DNA of 64,000 nt from Prosthecobacter fusiformis (GCF_004364345.1 NZ_SOCA01000005.1:186001-250000), one strand, 5' to 3'; positions 35,067 to 44,609 are shown, counted from the first letter of the stretch. Notes: generated by a model from the sequence alone, not told the origin. Program-made: numbers and translations.

Positions 35067-36086
35067 TTAAAACTGCTGGAGGAAGCGGGCGTCGTTTTCG
35101 ATGAGGTGGCGGATGTCGGAGATGCCGTGGAGGATCATGGCGAGGCGGTCGAGGCCCATGCCGAAGGCGAAGCCGGTGACTTGCTCAGGATCGAAGAGGG
35201 TATCGCCGCGTTTTTTGCTGACTTCGGCGAAGACGGCGGGATCCACCATGCCGCAACCGGCGATCTCGATCCAGCGGGCTTCTTTTCCTTTGGCTTCCAG
35301 CTTCACATCAATCTCGAAGCTGGGTTCGGTGAAAGGGAAAAAGTGAGGGCGGAAACGGACGACAGTTTTGGGGCCGAAGACTTCTCGGAAGAAGAATTCG
35401 AGCGTGCCTTTGAGGTCGGCCAAGCTCACGTCTTTATCCACATAGAGGGCTTCAATTTGGTTGAAGACGCTGAGGTGGGTAGCGTCAATCTCATCGCGAC
35501 GGTAGGCAGCACCGGGGGCAATCACGCGAATCGGCAGGGACTTCGCCGTCTCCATGGTGCGAATCTGTACGCTGGAGGTATGAGTGCGCAGAAGGCGTCC
35601 ATCGGGGAGATAGAAGGTATCGCTCTCGTTGCGGGCGGGGTGATCGGCAGGGGTGTTTAAGGCATCAAAGCAATGCCACTCGGTCTCGATCTCAGGTCCG
35701 TCTGCCAGGGTGAAACCGACGCGGCGCAGGGTGCGCACGGCGAGGTCGCGGATCTGGGTGAGCGGGTGCAATGTGCCGACGCCCGAGCCAGGACGACCCG
35801 GGAGACTGAGGTCAATACCAGCGACAGAGGCGGCATCCTTGGCGGATTGCAGGGCCTCCTGGCGACTGGTGAGACCTCCGGTGATGGCCTCGCGCACTTC
35901 ATTGAGCTTGGCCCCGACTTCCTTTTTGAGATCGGGCGAAACATCTCTCATGCCTGCGCTGAGGGCGGTCAGTTTGCCTTTTTTGCCCAGGTAATCAATG
36001 CGGAAGGACTCCAGCGCGGCTTCATCGGACAGGGTATCGAGCGTGGCGAGGGCTTCGGTTTTAAGGGAGTCAAGTTGTGCGAGCAT
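35067..36086 (-). CDS. pheS: Phenylalanine-tRNA ligase alpha subunit
   Basis: This encodes 339 aa from the ATG at 36086; an in-frame TTG eight codons upstream is less likely. The N-terminal coiled coil (MLAQLDSLKTEALATLD to about residue 85) binds tRNA. The class II catalytic core has motif 1 near TLRRVGFTLADGPEIE, motif 2 around YRRDEIDATHLSVFNQIEA and motif 3 FAFGMGLDRLAMILHGI. With PheT it charges tRNA-Phe. It is upstream of pheT on the same strand but separated from it by the GxxExxY unit. Confidence 0.97.
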   Translation of the reverse strand: MLAQLDSLKTEALATLDTLSDEAALESFRIDYLGKKGKLTALSAGMRDVSPDLKKEVGAKLNEVREAITGGLTSRQEALQSAKDAASVAGIDLSLPGRPGSGVGTLHPLTQIRDLAVRTLRRVGFTLADGPEIETEWHCFDALNTPADHPARNESDTFYLPDGRLLRTHTSSVQIRTMETAKSLPIRVIAPGAAYRRDEIDATHLSVFNQIEALYVDKDVSLADLKGTLEFFFREVFGPKTVVRFRPHFFPFTEPSFEIDVKLEAKGKEARWIEIAGCGMVDPAVFAEVSKKRGDTLFDPEQVTGFAFGMGLDRLAMILHGISDIRHLIENDARFLQQF

Positions 36087-36772
36087 GGGAAAGGAGTGGC
36101 TGGTGGCCAAAGAGGGCCGAGATGATCAGCGTGATTCGGGCGCTGTGCAACCTGGAGGTGTAGGGTGCCAAAGGCAAAATTGTGACGGCTTTTCAAGTCG
36201 GCAACTACCGCCATGAGGGGGATGGGGAAGATTTTTTATTTTTCCCCATTTGGGGATTTAATTACCTAATGCTTTGATTATAAACACTTTATGATGGGGA
36301 TGCATTTCCCCACGCATCCCCATCGGGGGATGCATGGGGACACCTGTCATGATCCAAGGCGAGTTAAAACTGACGCCACGGTCTAAAGACAGATGTGGAC
36401 GCAATAGAAGAACTCTGCGTGCTGGTCCGCCTTTCCGCCTGCGAATGACAAAGGATGGAGGCGAATTAGATGAGGACGAAGACGGAAGAAACCAGATAAA
36501 CGACATGCTGTATAATATCATCTCATGATATTCACACCAATGGAATATTGCGCTTTGGAGGTGCCGGTTATTCAAGAGGAAAGGTTGTTTTCCGGCGTAC
36601 AATTTTGGACAAAGACGGGAAGTTGAATTTTTCTCGTTAGGTTTAGGCTTGTGGCGATGTTCTTTGATGCCCTTTTGATTTTGTTAGCTAAAGGGGTGGG
36701 TGCCAAAAGTAGCAGGCAGGAGTGCCTGCATCACTTGAGGGCCTGCGTCTTTGAGATTTTCCCCCAGCATTT
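36087..36772. other. 686 bp without a convincing gene; overlapping hairpins
   Basis: No ORF here looks real: the longest (36258-36602 minus, 36334-36528 plus) are opposite-strand readings of the same low-complexity stretch. Between 36293 and 36333 three related arms occur: GATGGGGATGC (36293-36303), GCATCCCCATC (36314-36324) and GGGGGATGC (to 36333). The middle arm can pair with either neighbour, giving two mutually exclusive hairpins about 210 bp upstream of pheS. A minus-strand TATAAT lies at 36277-36282, with no good -35. A 7 bp hairpin, GCAGGCA/TGCCTGC, is at 36712-36729 just upstream of the VWA gene. Confidence 0.5.
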
Positions 36773-39112
36773 GTGAATCCAACCACCGAAACCACGCTCC
36801 GCTTCACGGGAGACTACCCTGCCCTGGGGATCTGTGTGCTGGCCGTCGGGCTTGCGGCGGCGATGTGGTTTTTGTATCGGCGTGAATCACGGCACCTTAA
36901 CGGAGCGGCCCGCTGGCTGCCTGCGACACTGCGGTCGGCGGCCGTGTTTATTCTGGTGCTGGCGCTCTCCGGCCCCGTACTCAGAAAAGAAACGACACAA
37001 CGGCAACTCGGGCGGGTAATCCTGGCGGTGGATACCTCCGCTAGCATGAAACTGGAGGATGAGATTTTGTCTGAATCAGCCGCCGGTGGCCCACGGGTGG
37101 CCAACAGCGACTCCCGCCTGACCCGTGCGGAAAAGATGCTGCTGGGCGGAAGCACTCCACTGCTGAAAAAGCTCACAGAGACACAGGATGTGGAACTGGT
37201 GCTGCTACGCGGCCAACAGACGCAGCGTCTTTGGTGGAACCGGCAAAAGGGCAAGGACGCCTCCGGTGAGATGCCAACCAGCTTTGACGTGCAGGCGGAT
37301 GCGCCGATAACCAATCTGGACAGTTCTCTGCGGGATGCCTTGGGAACGGTGACTCCGGGAACGGCGCTGGTCGTGATGACCGACGGCCAGCACAACGGCC
37401 CGGGATCGCCCGAAGAATTTGCGACAACCATGAAGCAGACTGGAACCCCAATATTCACGGTCGGCTTTGGCAGCGAGGTGCCGCCGCCGGATCTGAGTGT
37501 GCTGAATGTGCTGACGGCAGAATCCGTTTTCAGTGAGGAGAATCTGCAGGGGCGGGTGCTGATCAGCGATTCCTTGCCCGTGGGCATTCCGGCGCAGGTT
37601 CGTATCACCAGCAGTGGCAAGGTCATGTGGGAGCAAAACTTCACGGGGGAAGGAAAAGGCGAGCGGCGTTTTGATTTCAGTTTTCCTGTCAAACAATTAC
37701 CCGAAGGCGCAGCCCAGGAGCGGGACAAGACGCTACGTTTGCTCCAGGTGCAGGTGGCCGTACTGGGGGAGCGATCAGGCCTGGAAAAAACACGTGCTAA
37801 CAACAGCCGCGAGGTGGCGCTGCATCTGCTGACGAAAAAACGCAAGGTGCTGATCCTGGACGGGCGCCCAAGGTGGGAGACGCGTTATATCCATAATCAC
37901 TTTGACCGTGATGACCGTTGGGAGGCCAAGCTGGTGCTGGATGATTATGCGGAAGAGCCTCAGAACGGGGCGCTGCAAAAGAACTTTCCCAAGACGCTGG
38001 AAGAGCTGCTGAGATATGATCTGGTACTGCTGGGGGATGTATCCCCTGCGCGCTTCAATCGCATGCAGACGGACTGGCTCATGGAATTTGTGGAGAAGCG
38101 GGGTGGCGGGCTAATCCTCATCGACGGGCTGCGTGGAAATTTGAAAAAATGGGCAGAGGGAAACACTGCGGCGCTCATGCCCGTGGCCTGGATGCCAGAG
38201 GCGAATGTGTCCGGGGCAAAAATCACCTGGGCTTTGAGCACTGAAGGTGAACGTGAATCTGCCCTGCGGCTGAGCGATAGCCCAAGCGCCAACAGCACCC
38301 TTTGGCCAACACTGCCGGAGATGCGCTGGGCCTCCAATGTGCAGGCGCAGCCTGGTGCGACCACACTGGCTTATTTCCAATCTGGGCCGAACGGTGCCCA
38401 GGGCAAACCTGCTGCTATATTCCGTCCGGTGGGTGCAGGGGCAGTGCTTTACCTCGGCACGGATGACCTGTGGCGCTGGCGCTACCAGGTGGGGGATCTC
38501 TACCATCAGCGACTGTGGATGCAATTGGCCGCCTGGATCGCCGCGCCGCCTTTCCAAGCGGAGAACAAACAGATTTCCATCGGCACCGACAGGATGAGAT
38601 ATACGCCGGGGGAGCAGTCCGAAATCCGTGTGCGCATCCGCAATGCCACAGGTGAACTGGTGAGCCAGGCAGAGCCACGCGCTTTCCTGCTGCTGGATGG
38701 CAAAGAGGTGGCCACGCTGCAACTGGAGCCAGACCCGACCCACTTTGGCATCTACCGGGCACTGACGCCGCCCCTGAAGGCTGGTGCTTATGAGATCGCT
38801 GTCGCGGAAAGCCCGACGGCGATGCAGAGCGACCTGCGTCTCTCCCTGCGCGTGGCAGATGCTGGGAATCCTGAATGGGCGACCCTGACGATGAACCGCC
38901 CGCTGCTGGAGGCGATGGCCACGACATCCGGCGGGAGATTTTTACGTGAGGAGCAGGCGGCTACTGAGCTGCCCAATTTGCTCCAAACACTGGATCGCAA
39001 ACAAACAACGGTGGCGGAAACGCTGCTGTGGTCAAGCTGGTGGTGGTTCGGCGCGGTCATCGTTTTATTAACGGCGGAATGGCTGCTACGGAAGAGAATG
39101 CGGCTGGTATAA
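36773..39112 (+). CDS. VWA-domain membrane protein (BatA-type/glutamine amidotransferase-like)
   Basis: This encodes 779 aa from a GTG. Two N-terminal transmembrane helices (about 15-35 and 50-68) precede a von Willebrand A domain with the MIDAS motif DTSASM at about residue 86 and VVMTDGQHNGPG as the second metal-site block. The middle (RKVLILDGRPRWETRYIHNHF) and GGGLILIDG resemble the amidotransferase-like region of large planctomycete/verrucomicrobial VWA proteins. A final helix lies at residues 755-775. Such proteins usually neighbour a MoxR ATPase, and here the MoxR gene is about 20 kb away. Confidence 0.78.
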   Translation: MNPTTETTLRFTGDYPALGICVLAVGLAAAMWFLYRRESRHLNGAARWLPATLRSAAVFILVLALSGPVLRKETTQRQLGRVILAVDTSASMKLEDEILSESAAGGPRVANSDSRLTRAEKMLLGGSTPLLKKLTETQDVELVLLRGQQTQRLWWNRQKGKDASGEMPTSFDVQADAPITNLDSSLRDALGTVTPGTALVVMTDGQHNGPGSPEEFATTMKQTGTPIFTVGFGSEVPPPDLSVLNVLTAESVFSEENLQGRVLISDSLPVGIPAQVRITSSGKVMWEQNFTGEGKGERRFDFSFPVKQLPEGAAQERDKTLRLLQVQVAVLGERSGLEKTRANNSREVALHLLTKKRKVLILDGRPRWETRYIHNHFDRDDRWEAKLVLDDYAEEPQNGALQKNFPKTLEELLRYDLVLLGDVSPARFNRMQTDWLMEFVEKRGGGLILIDGLRGNLKKWAEGNTAALMPVAWMPEANVSGAKITWALSTEGERESALRLSDSPSANSTLWPTLPEMRWASNVQAQPGATTLAYFQSGPNGAQGKPAAIFRPVGAGAVLYLGTDDLWRWRYQVGDLYHQRLWMQLAAWIAAPPFQAENKQISIGTDRMRYTPGEQSEIRVRIRNATGELVSQAEPRAFLLLDGKEVATLQLEPDPTHFGIYRALTPPLKAGAYEIAVAESPTAMQSDLRLSLRVADAGNPEWATLTMNRPLLEAMATTSGGRFLREEQAATELPNLLQTLDRKQTTVAETLLWSSWWWFGAVIVLLTAEWLLRKRMRLV

Positions 39113-39322
39113 ATCTGGCCCGGAGAGGGATCCGTGATGAAGGACGCGGACTGAGTGAAAGGCAGATTGCGGGGCAATCGCGCCTTCAGCCAAACAGTGT
39201 CTGGCGGGATGGCTGCGGAGAGAAATACCTCATTGACACCACGCCTTTATTCAGGAACATATCAACGCATCTTGATGCGATGATTTGTTATTTTCATCCT
39301 AACTGAACCACGACACACACAC

Positions 39323-40726
39323 ATGTCCGACTATAAAGTAAAAGACATCGGCCTTGCCGATTTTGGCCGCAAGGAACTCGACATCGCCGAAAGCGAAATG
39401 CCAGGACTCATGGCCACCCGTGAGAAATATGGTCCGAAGAAGCCCCTCGCTGGCGTTCGTATCACAGGTTCCCTGCACATGACCATCCAGACGGGTGTGC
39501 TGATCGAAACGCTGAAGGAGCTGGGTGCTGACGTGCGCTGGGCTTCCTGCAACATTTTCTCCACCCAGGACCACGCTGCGGCGGGCATCGCTGCCACTGG
39601 CACACCTGTTTTCGCCTGGAAGGGTGAGACGCTGGAAGAATACTGGTGGTGCACCTGGAAGGCCATCATCTTCCCAGGAGACAAAGGCCCGGAACTGATC
39701 GTGGACGATGGCGGCGACGTGACCCTCCTGATCCACAAGGGTTATGAAATGGAAAACGGTGACGATTGGGTGAACACCCCTTCGGACAACCACGAAGTGA
39801 AGGTCATCAAGGACCTGCTGAAGGACATCGCCAAGAACCAGCCCGGCATTTTCCACACGATCGTCAAGGATCTCAAAGGCGTCTCCGAAGAGACCACCAC
39901 CGGTGTGCATCGCCTCTATGAAATGGCCAAGGCAGGCAAGCTGCTTTTCCCTGCGATCAACGTGAACGACAGCGTCACGAAGTCCAAGTTCGACAACCTC
40001 TACGGCTGCCGGGAGTCCCTTCTGGACGGCATCAAGCGCGCCACGGATGTGATGATCGCCGGCAAGGTCGGCGTCGTCTGCGGTTATGGCGATGTGGGCA
40101 AAGGCTGTGCCGCTGCCCTGCGCGGCATGGGTGCCCAGGTCATCGTGACGGAAATCGACCCTGTGTGTGCCCTTCAGGCCGCCATGGAAGGTCACCGCGT
40201 GATGCCGATTGAGGACACCCTTGGTTATGGCGATATCTACGTCACCACTACGGGCAACAAGGACATCATCACCCTGGAGCACATGGAGAAGATGAAGGAC
40301 CAGGCCATCGTTTGTAACATCGGTCACTTCGATAATGAGATCCAGGTGGACAAACTGAACGCCCGTTCTGACGTCAAGCGTCTGAACATCAAGCCTCAGG
40401 TCGATAAGTACACCTTCCCTGCTGGCAACAGCATCTTCATGCTGGCTGAAGGCCGCCTCGTGAACCTCGGCTGCGCCACTGGCCACCCGAGCTTCGTGAT
40501 GAGCAACAGCTTCACCAACCAGACTCTGGCCCAGATCGAGCTTTGGGAAACCAAGGACAGCCGCCCAATCGGCGTAACCGTGCTGCCGAAGAAGCTGGAC
40601 GAAGAAGTCGCCCGCCTGCACTTGGCCAAGATCGGCGTCAAGCTGACCGTGCTTTCCAAGGATCAGGCCGACTACATCGGCGTGCCGGTTGAAGGGCCTT
40701 ACAAGACGGATCATTACCGGTATTAA
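39323..40726 (+). CDS. ahcY: Adenosylhomocysteinase
   Basis: This encodes 467 aa, matching the bacterial long form with its roughly 40-residue insertion. The NAD-dependent enzyme hydrolyses S-adenosylhomocysteine to adenosine and homocysteine in the activated methyl cycle. Landmarks: [31 protein letters not shown], the NAD-binding [17 protein letters not shown], and the C-terminal PYKTDHYRY whose Lys and Tyr reach into the partner active site. It is flanked by its own terminator at 40763. A TTGACA (39233-39238) lies 85 bp upstream, but no matching -10 is clear. Confidence 0.98.
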   Translation: MSDYKVKDIGLADFGRKELDIAESEMPGLMATREKYGPKKPLAGVRITGSLHMTIQTGVLIETLKELGADVRWASCNIFSTQDHAAAGIAATGTPVFAWKGETLEEYWWCTWKAIIFPGDKGPELIVDDGGDVTLLIHKGYEMENGDDWVNTPSDNHEVKVIKDLLKDIAKNQPGIFHTIVKDLKGVSEETTTGVHRLYEMAKAGKLLFPAINVNDSVTKSKFDNLYGCRESLLDGIKRATDVMIAGKVGVVCGYGDVGKGCAAALRGMGAQVIVTEIDPVCALQAAMEGHRVMPIEDTLGYGDIYVTTTGNKDIITLEHMEKMKDQAIVCNIGHFDNEIQVDKLNARSDVKRLNIKPQVDKYTFPAGNSIFMLAEGRLVNLGCATGHPSFVMSNSFTNQTLAQIELWETKDSRPIGVTVLPKKLDEEVARLHLAKIGVKLTVLSKDQADYIGVPVEGPYKTDHYRY

Positions 40727-40762
40727 GAGGTAAACGAGTTTTTAAACTCGTAGATTCATGAG

Positions 40763-40794
40763 CGCGGGTGGCTGAAAGGCCATCCGCGTTTTTT
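40763..40794 (+). terminator. Rho-independent terminator of ahcY
   Basis: CGCGGGTGGC (40763-40772) pairs with GCCATCCGCG (40779-40788) over 10 bp including one G-T pair, around a 6 nt loop. Six T residues follow on the plus strand, and the hairpin is 37 bp after the ahcY stop. It is a standard intrinsic terminator. Confidence 0.85.
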
Positions 40795-40827
40795 ATGATC
40801 TCCGAGTGAGATCTTGGGCGGAAAGAC

Positions 40828-40857
40828 AACGGCCCCAGCGGTGAAGCTGGGGTCGTT
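40828..40857 (-). terminator. Hairpin downstream of the 2-hydroxyacid dehydrogenase gene
   Basis: AACGGCCCCAGC (40828-40839) and GCTGGGGTCGTT (40846-40857) form a 12 bp stem with one G-T pair around a 6 nt loop. It lies 30 bp after the stop of the minus-strand dehydrogenase. The T-tract is poor, so termination may be weak or factor-assisted. Confidence 0.55.
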
Positions 40858-40887
40858 GGCACTTTGGCGTATGAAACCGGGATACGG

Positions 40888-41844
40888 CTAAAACTTGTTG
40901 GCCTGGATGACGTCCTTTTCGCCATTGAGGTAATTCACCAGATTGAGAGTGGCGCGCATGGCCTGGCGGGGGACGCTTTCATAGGTGCGGGAGCCGATGT
41001 GCGGGGTGATGAGCGCCCTCGGATGCTTCAGCAGAGGATGGTCAGCCGGTGGTGGTTCTTCATCGAGAACGTCGGTTCCGTATCCGCCGACGGTTCCGGC
41101 ATCCAGGGCAGCAATCATGTCTGGCATGTGCACGAGTTCGGCACGGGAGGTGTTGATCACCAGGAGGCCGGGTTTGGCCAGAGCGATGCGGTCGGCACGC
41201 ACGAGGTGGCGGGTGCTTTCGCTGAGATTGGCGTGTAGGCTGAGGACATCAATGGAGGCGATGAGGCTCTCGATGGTCTCGTGACGGGTGACGTTGTTTT
41301 CTTTGGCGAAAGCCTCGGGCCAGTAGATGTCCATGCCGTGGACTTCCATGCCGAAGGCGATGGCGCGTTTGGCCACTTCCTGGCCAATGCGGCCGAGACC
41401 GACGATGCCGATCTTTTTATTCCAGATCTCATTGCCAGTAACACGCTTCCACTGACCGGCACGGACGGAATTGGCGCTGTCCACGAGATTGCGAACGAGG
41501 GCGAGGAGGAGGCAGAAGGTGTGCTCCGCTACGGTGGTGTGGTTGACACCGGGGGTGAAGAGGACGGGCAGTTTGCGTGCGGTGCAGTCTTCCACATTGA
41601 TCTTGTCCAGACCGATGCCGTATTTGCTGATGACGCGGAGACGGGGCAGTGCTTTGTCGAGAACGGCGGAGGTGATTTCGTCGTCACCACAGAGAAAGGC
41701 ATCAAAGTCGCCAGCGAGTTCCAGCATCTTGCTCTCAGGAAGAGGGCCACGTTCACGATGGATCTCAAAGCCCTGCGACTCGAGCAAAGCATGATGGTCG
41801 CCGGGGGTGTCTTGGTAACTGGTGGTGGTGAGCAGAACGCGCAT
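40888..41844 (-). CDS. D-2-hydroxyacid dehydrogenase, phosphoglycerate dehydrogenase-like
   Basis: This encodes 318 aa from the ATG at 41844; the longer frame upstream is not protein-like. The NAD-binding fingerprint is GIVGLGRIGQEVAKRA. Catalytic residues of the family are present: Arg in VINTSRAELV, Glu/Asp in VLDEEPPP and His in TPHIGS. Length and the lack of a C-terminal ACT domain suggest a short 3-phosphoglycerate dehydrogenase or a general 2-ketoacid reductase. The substrate side is unproven, and nothing nearby is a serine-pathway gene. Convergent with ahcY. Confidence 0.88.
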   Translation of the reverse strand: MRVLLTTTSYQDTPGDHHALLESQGFEIHRERGPLPESKMLELAGDFDAFLCGDDEITSAVLDKALPRLRVISKYGIGLDKINVEDCTARKLPVLFTPGVNHTTVAEHTFCLLLALVRNLVDSANSVRAGQWKRVTGNEIWNKKIGIVGLGRIGQEVAKRAIAFGMEVHGMDIYWPEAFAKENNVTRHETIESLIASIDVLSLHANLSESTRHLVRADRIALAKPGLLVINTSRAELVHMPDMIAALDAGTVGGYGTDVLDEEPPPADHPLLKHPRALITPHIGSRTYESVPRQAMRATLNLVNYLNGEKDVIQANKF

Positions 41845-41926
41845 GATAGGACTCCCAGCATGGGCGGATTGCACGCCTCGGCAAGAGGCTTCTGCACGCG
41901 GGTTCACGAGCTTGGCCGGAGGACAA

Positions 41927-42127
41927 TCAGACGAGTAACTCGGCGCGGGAGAAATCGGCGACGGTGAGGCGGGCTGGAACCTGCGTGCCGGGATCCAAAA
42001 GGATGGGGGCATCTTCTTCCGAACGAAAGGCCATGACGCTGCGGCCATTGGGCAGGGATGCGTGCCAGGTACGGGCGCAATGCTGGCTCTGAATGGTGAC
42101 AGTGGTTTCGACAGTCTCGGGGATCAT
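41927..42127 (-). CDS. IF-1-like small OB-fold protein
   Basis: This encodes 66 aa from the ATG at 42127; its first bases form an ATGA overlap with the stop of the S41-like gene. The sequence follows the pattern of translation initiation factor IF-1: CARTWHASLPNGRSVMAFRS, then a Pro-Gly turn (LDPGTQVPARLTVADFSRAEL) that matches the LPGDxVxVELSPYDLTRGRI block of infA. Key IF-1 positions such as the basic C-terminal residues are different, so this may be a divergent paralogue and not the housekeeping infA. RNA binding is inferred from the fold. Confidence 0.6.
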   Translation of the reverse strand: MIPETVETTVTIQSQHCARTWHASLPNGRSVMAFRSEEDAPILLDPGTQVPARLTVADFSRAELLV

Positions 42128-43254
42128 GGGGGCGTGACGGGTTGCGCCTTTTTGACGGTCGGCGGGGTGCTGGCTGGCTGGCGAGATTTCACGGTAGGCC
42201 ATTTGAGGCGATTGTTATGTAGATGGGTATGAGAACTGAGCATGTCCACGGCGCGCTGCAAGACGGTATCCCGCAGGGCGGGACGGTCATCGGTGAGGAT
42301 CTCGCCTGCGCTGCGGCGGATGTAAGAATCCAGTTCGGGATTCTTCCGGGAGATCAAGGCGGCTTCATTGTAGCGAATGCGGCTTTGGTCGAAAAGACGT
42401 TCCTTGACCGGACCGGCGGCGTCGAAAATTTGGCGCTTGGAAGCGGTCGGCAGGTCTAATGGGAAATCGGGCTGTAACCCCTGTCGGAAGAGGGCGCGGT
42501 CTCCAGACAACAGCATCTCGGCGCTGGCAAAACGCAGCAACCACTGACCATCGAGGGGGAGGGTTTCATAGCGCACAGTGGCACCGCGAGTCTTGCCACC
42601 GATGACGAGGGCTTGTTTGCGATCCTGAAGAACTGCGGCGATGGTTTCGCCCAGATTGCAGGTTTCTGCATCTACCAAGACGATGAGCGGTTGTGTCCAT
42701 ATGGGATCGCGGTTGGCGATGAAAAGCTGGGCATCCTCCCGACCGACCTGCTTCAATTTAAAGAGCAGTTCGCCGCGTGGTAAAAACAGGTTCAGCATTC
42801 CTGCGGCGGTGGTGAATTCCCCGGCAGGGGCAGGGCTGCGCAGGTCGAGAATCAAGTAGGGGACTTTTTCCTGGACGTTCTTTTTTAACTGAGTTTCCAG
42901 TTGAGGGACCTCTTCTTCAGCAAAGCTCAAGGGCCGCAGGTAAGATATCTCGGGGGTGAGCATTTCGGAAAGGACTCCGCGCTTCATCAACGGCCTTTCA
43001 GCATCCACTTTGCTGACAAGTTCGGCCCCCAGTTCCATGCGTTCCAGGAGGCCCTGAAACGCGGCACGGTTTAGCTCATCAAAGGTTAGATCGTCCCCGC
43101 GAATGTATTCGCTGCGCAGAATCTGAAAGGCGGATTGAACCGCTGCCTGTGACACGGATTCCACCTTTTCTGGAAGAGCCGTCACGCCCTGAGGTGAGGA
43201 GTCCTCCGCGAGGGCTGTCCCGGCGAGCAAAAGGCACGCGAGCATTTTTTTCAT
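42124..43254 (-). CDS. Secreted S41-family protease homologue lacking catalytic residues
   Basis: This encodes 376 aa from the ATG at 43254, opening a signal peptide (cleavage near LAED). The C-terminal-processing-protease core is recognisable: VPYLILDLRSPAPAGEF, LIVLVDAETCNLGETIAAVL and ALVIGGKTRGATVRY, then LFRQGLQPDFPL. In active S41 enzymes the second block holds the nucleophile Ser (SASASE); here that position is Gly202. The general-base Lys in the SFGKG-type block is also absent. There is no clear PDZ domain. It is probably a pseudoprotease. It sits between thiD and the IF-1-like gene with ATGA overlaps at both junctions. Confidence 0.75.
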   Translation of the reverse strand: MKKMLACLLLAGTALAEDSSPQGVTALPEKVESVSQAAVQSAFQILRSEYIRGDDLTFDELNRAAFQGLLERMELGAELVSKVDAERPLMKRGVLSEMLTPEISYLRPLSFAEEEVPQLETQLKKNVQEKVPYLILDLRSPAPAGEFTTAAGMLNLFLPRGELLFKLKQVGREDAQLFIANRDPIWTQPLIVLVDAETCNLGETIAAVLQDRKQALVIGGKTRGATVRYETLPLDGQWLLRFASAEMLLSGDRALFRQGLQPDFPLDLPTASKRQIFDAAGPVKERLFDQSRIRYNEAALISRKNPELDSYIRRSAGEILTDDRPALRDTVLQRAVDMLSSHTHLHNNRLKWPTVKSRQPASTPPTVKKAQPVTPP

Positions 43255-44057
43255 AAGGAGGAATTCTTCAAATGGTTCAACGCATGTACGGTGCCATGGC
43301 TGCCATTCCATTGAAAATATTCGGCAATGGCGGCGCTGATGTATCGCTTGGCCTGTGAGACCGCTTCCTGCAAGGGCAAACCGAGGCCGAGACCGGTGGC
43401 AATGGCGGCGGAATAAGTGCAGCCTGTGCCATGGGTCTGCACGTCAGGGGTGCGCGAAGTATCATACCAGGTAAGCTCGCCATTGATGCAGAGCACATCG
43501 GCTGCGGAGCCGGTGAGATGACCGCCTTTTAGCAGCACGGCAGTGCCGAATTCAGCGGACATATCCTGGGCACAGGCGGTCATTTCATCGCGTGTGGTGA
43601 CGGGGCGTCCCCACAAGACGGCAGCCTCGTCCATGTTTGGCGTGATGACGGTGGCGAGGGGCAGCAGCAAGGTGCGGACGGCATCAATGGCATCGTCTTC
43701 CAGGAGTTTACCACCGCCGGTGGCGACCATGACGGGATCCACCACGAGAGGAAGTCCGACAGGGGCAATGGACTGCCAGGTTTTCACCACGGCTTCCACC
43801 TGAGTGAGTCCGCCCAGCATGCCGGTCTTCACAGCAGCGATGGGAAAACCTTCAAAAAGGATGCGGATCTGATCCGATACGAGTTCTGCGTCTAGCAATC
43901 GCACGATGGATACCCTGCCTGGAGTCTCTGAAACGACACTGGTGAGCGCATTGAGTGCATACCCCCCCAGGGCCGAAATGGCCTTCAAATCTGCCTGAAC
44001 CCCTGCCCCGCAGGAGGAATCGGAGCCGGCTATCGTGAGGATGGGTGGAGGGGACAT
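43251..44057 (-). CDS. thiD: Hydroxymethylpyrimidine/phosphomethylpyrimidine kinase
   Basis: This encodes 268 aa from the ATG at 44057; a TTG five codons upstream is less likely. It phosphorylates HMP and HMP-phosphate in thiamine synthesis. Ribokinase-fold landmarks: ILTIAGSDSSCGAGVQADLK at the N-terminus, LVVDPVMVATGGGKLL for substrate binding, and the GTGCTYSAAIATGL anion hole with catalytic Asp/Cys region. The stop overlaps the S41-like start by four bases. I see no TPP riboswitch in the 165 bp upstream, and no other thi genes are nearby. Confidence 0.95.
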   Translation of the reverse strand: MSPPPILTIAGSDSSCGAGVQADLKAISALGGYALNALTSVVSETPGRVSIVRLLDAELVSDQIRILFEGFPIAAVKTGMLGGLTQVEAVVKTWQSIAPVGLPLVVDPVMVATGGGKLLEDDAIDAVRTLLLPLATVITPNMDEAAVLWGRPVTTRDEMTACAQDMSAEFGTAVLLKGGHLTGSAADVLCINGELTWYDTSRTPDVQTHGTGCTYSAAIATGLGLGLPLQEAVSQAKRYISAAIAEYFQWNGSHGTVHALNHLKNSSL

Positions 44058-44222
44058 CGGTTTGGCAGTCAAAGGGCAAGCCTGTCAAAGGTCAAGCGCA
44101 TCAGTGGTGGCGCTGTTTTCCATTTCCCGAAGTTATAACGCCGGAAATAGCGATCCAGTGTGGACTACGGTTGCTATACCATGTCTTGACGTTTAGCCAC
44201 CTGCCCTTACTCTGAGAATAGA

Positions 44223-44609
44223 ATGAATGTCCGCTTCGAGCATCTCACTGGCTTGTCCGTGACCGTGGATGATATCCAGTATGATCCGACACGTCCGGCC
44301 CCGCCTGACAGGCCGCACCCGTTTGTGTATCACGTGTCCATCCACAATGATTCACAGGAGACGGTCAATATCTTTGGGCGTAAATGGATCGTCCGGGATA
44401 CGGATGGGGACACGCTTGTGGTGGAAGGTGATGGCGTGGTGGGCCAGTTTCCCAAGTTGGAGCCGGGCCAGACCTTTAGCTACAACTCGTATCATGTGAT
44501 CAAGGCGGAGAGTTCAGCCACGGGATCTTTTTTTGGTACCACAACTCAGGGGCGGCCTGTGTGCGCACGCATTCCGCGTTTTGACATGCATCCGCCGCTA
44601 ATTGCGTGA
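44223..44609 (+). CDS. apaG: ApaG domain protein
   Basis: This encodes 128 aa, matching the length of stand-alone ApaG (DUF525). The fibronectin-like beta-sandwich is seen in LTGLSVTVDDIQYDP, FVYHVSIHNDSQETVNIFGR and WIVRDTDGDTLVVEGDGVVGQ, closing with GTTTQGRPVCARIPRF. The biochemical function is unsettled; some members bind pyrophosphate-like ligands, and the Co2+/Mg2+ efflux annotation is historical. The gene is monocistronic, separated by a bidirectional terminator from the convergent FAD oxidoreductase. Confidence 0.92.
   Translation: MNVRFEHLTGLSVTVDDIQYDPTRPAPPDRPHPFVYHVSIHNDSQETVNIFGRKWIVRDTDGDTLVVEGDGVVGQFPKLEPGQTFSYNSYHVIKAESSATGSFFGTTTQGRPVCARIPRFDMHPPLIA

Noticed and set aside
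36258..36602. ORFs on both strands in the gap upstream of the VWA gene
   Set aside because: Low-complexity, no start context, and opposing frames of the same bases; more likely non-coding repeat sequence.
39113..39322. SAH riboswitch upstream of ahcY
   Set aside because: The conserved core and pseudoknot sequences of the known ahcY-associated riboswitch are not present.
39299..40714. 471-codon open frame antisense to ahcY
   Set aside because: It is the mirror of a highly conserved gene with strong codon bias; the protein has no recognisable fold, and ahcY on the other strand is certain.
40797..40813. Hairpin GATCTC/GAGATC as a regulatory site
   Set aside because: A six-base stem between two gene-end terminators; short enough to be chance.
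44058..44222. TPP riboswitch upstream of thiD
   Set aside because: No CUGAGA element or the second conserved helix of the thi box is seen on the minus strand.
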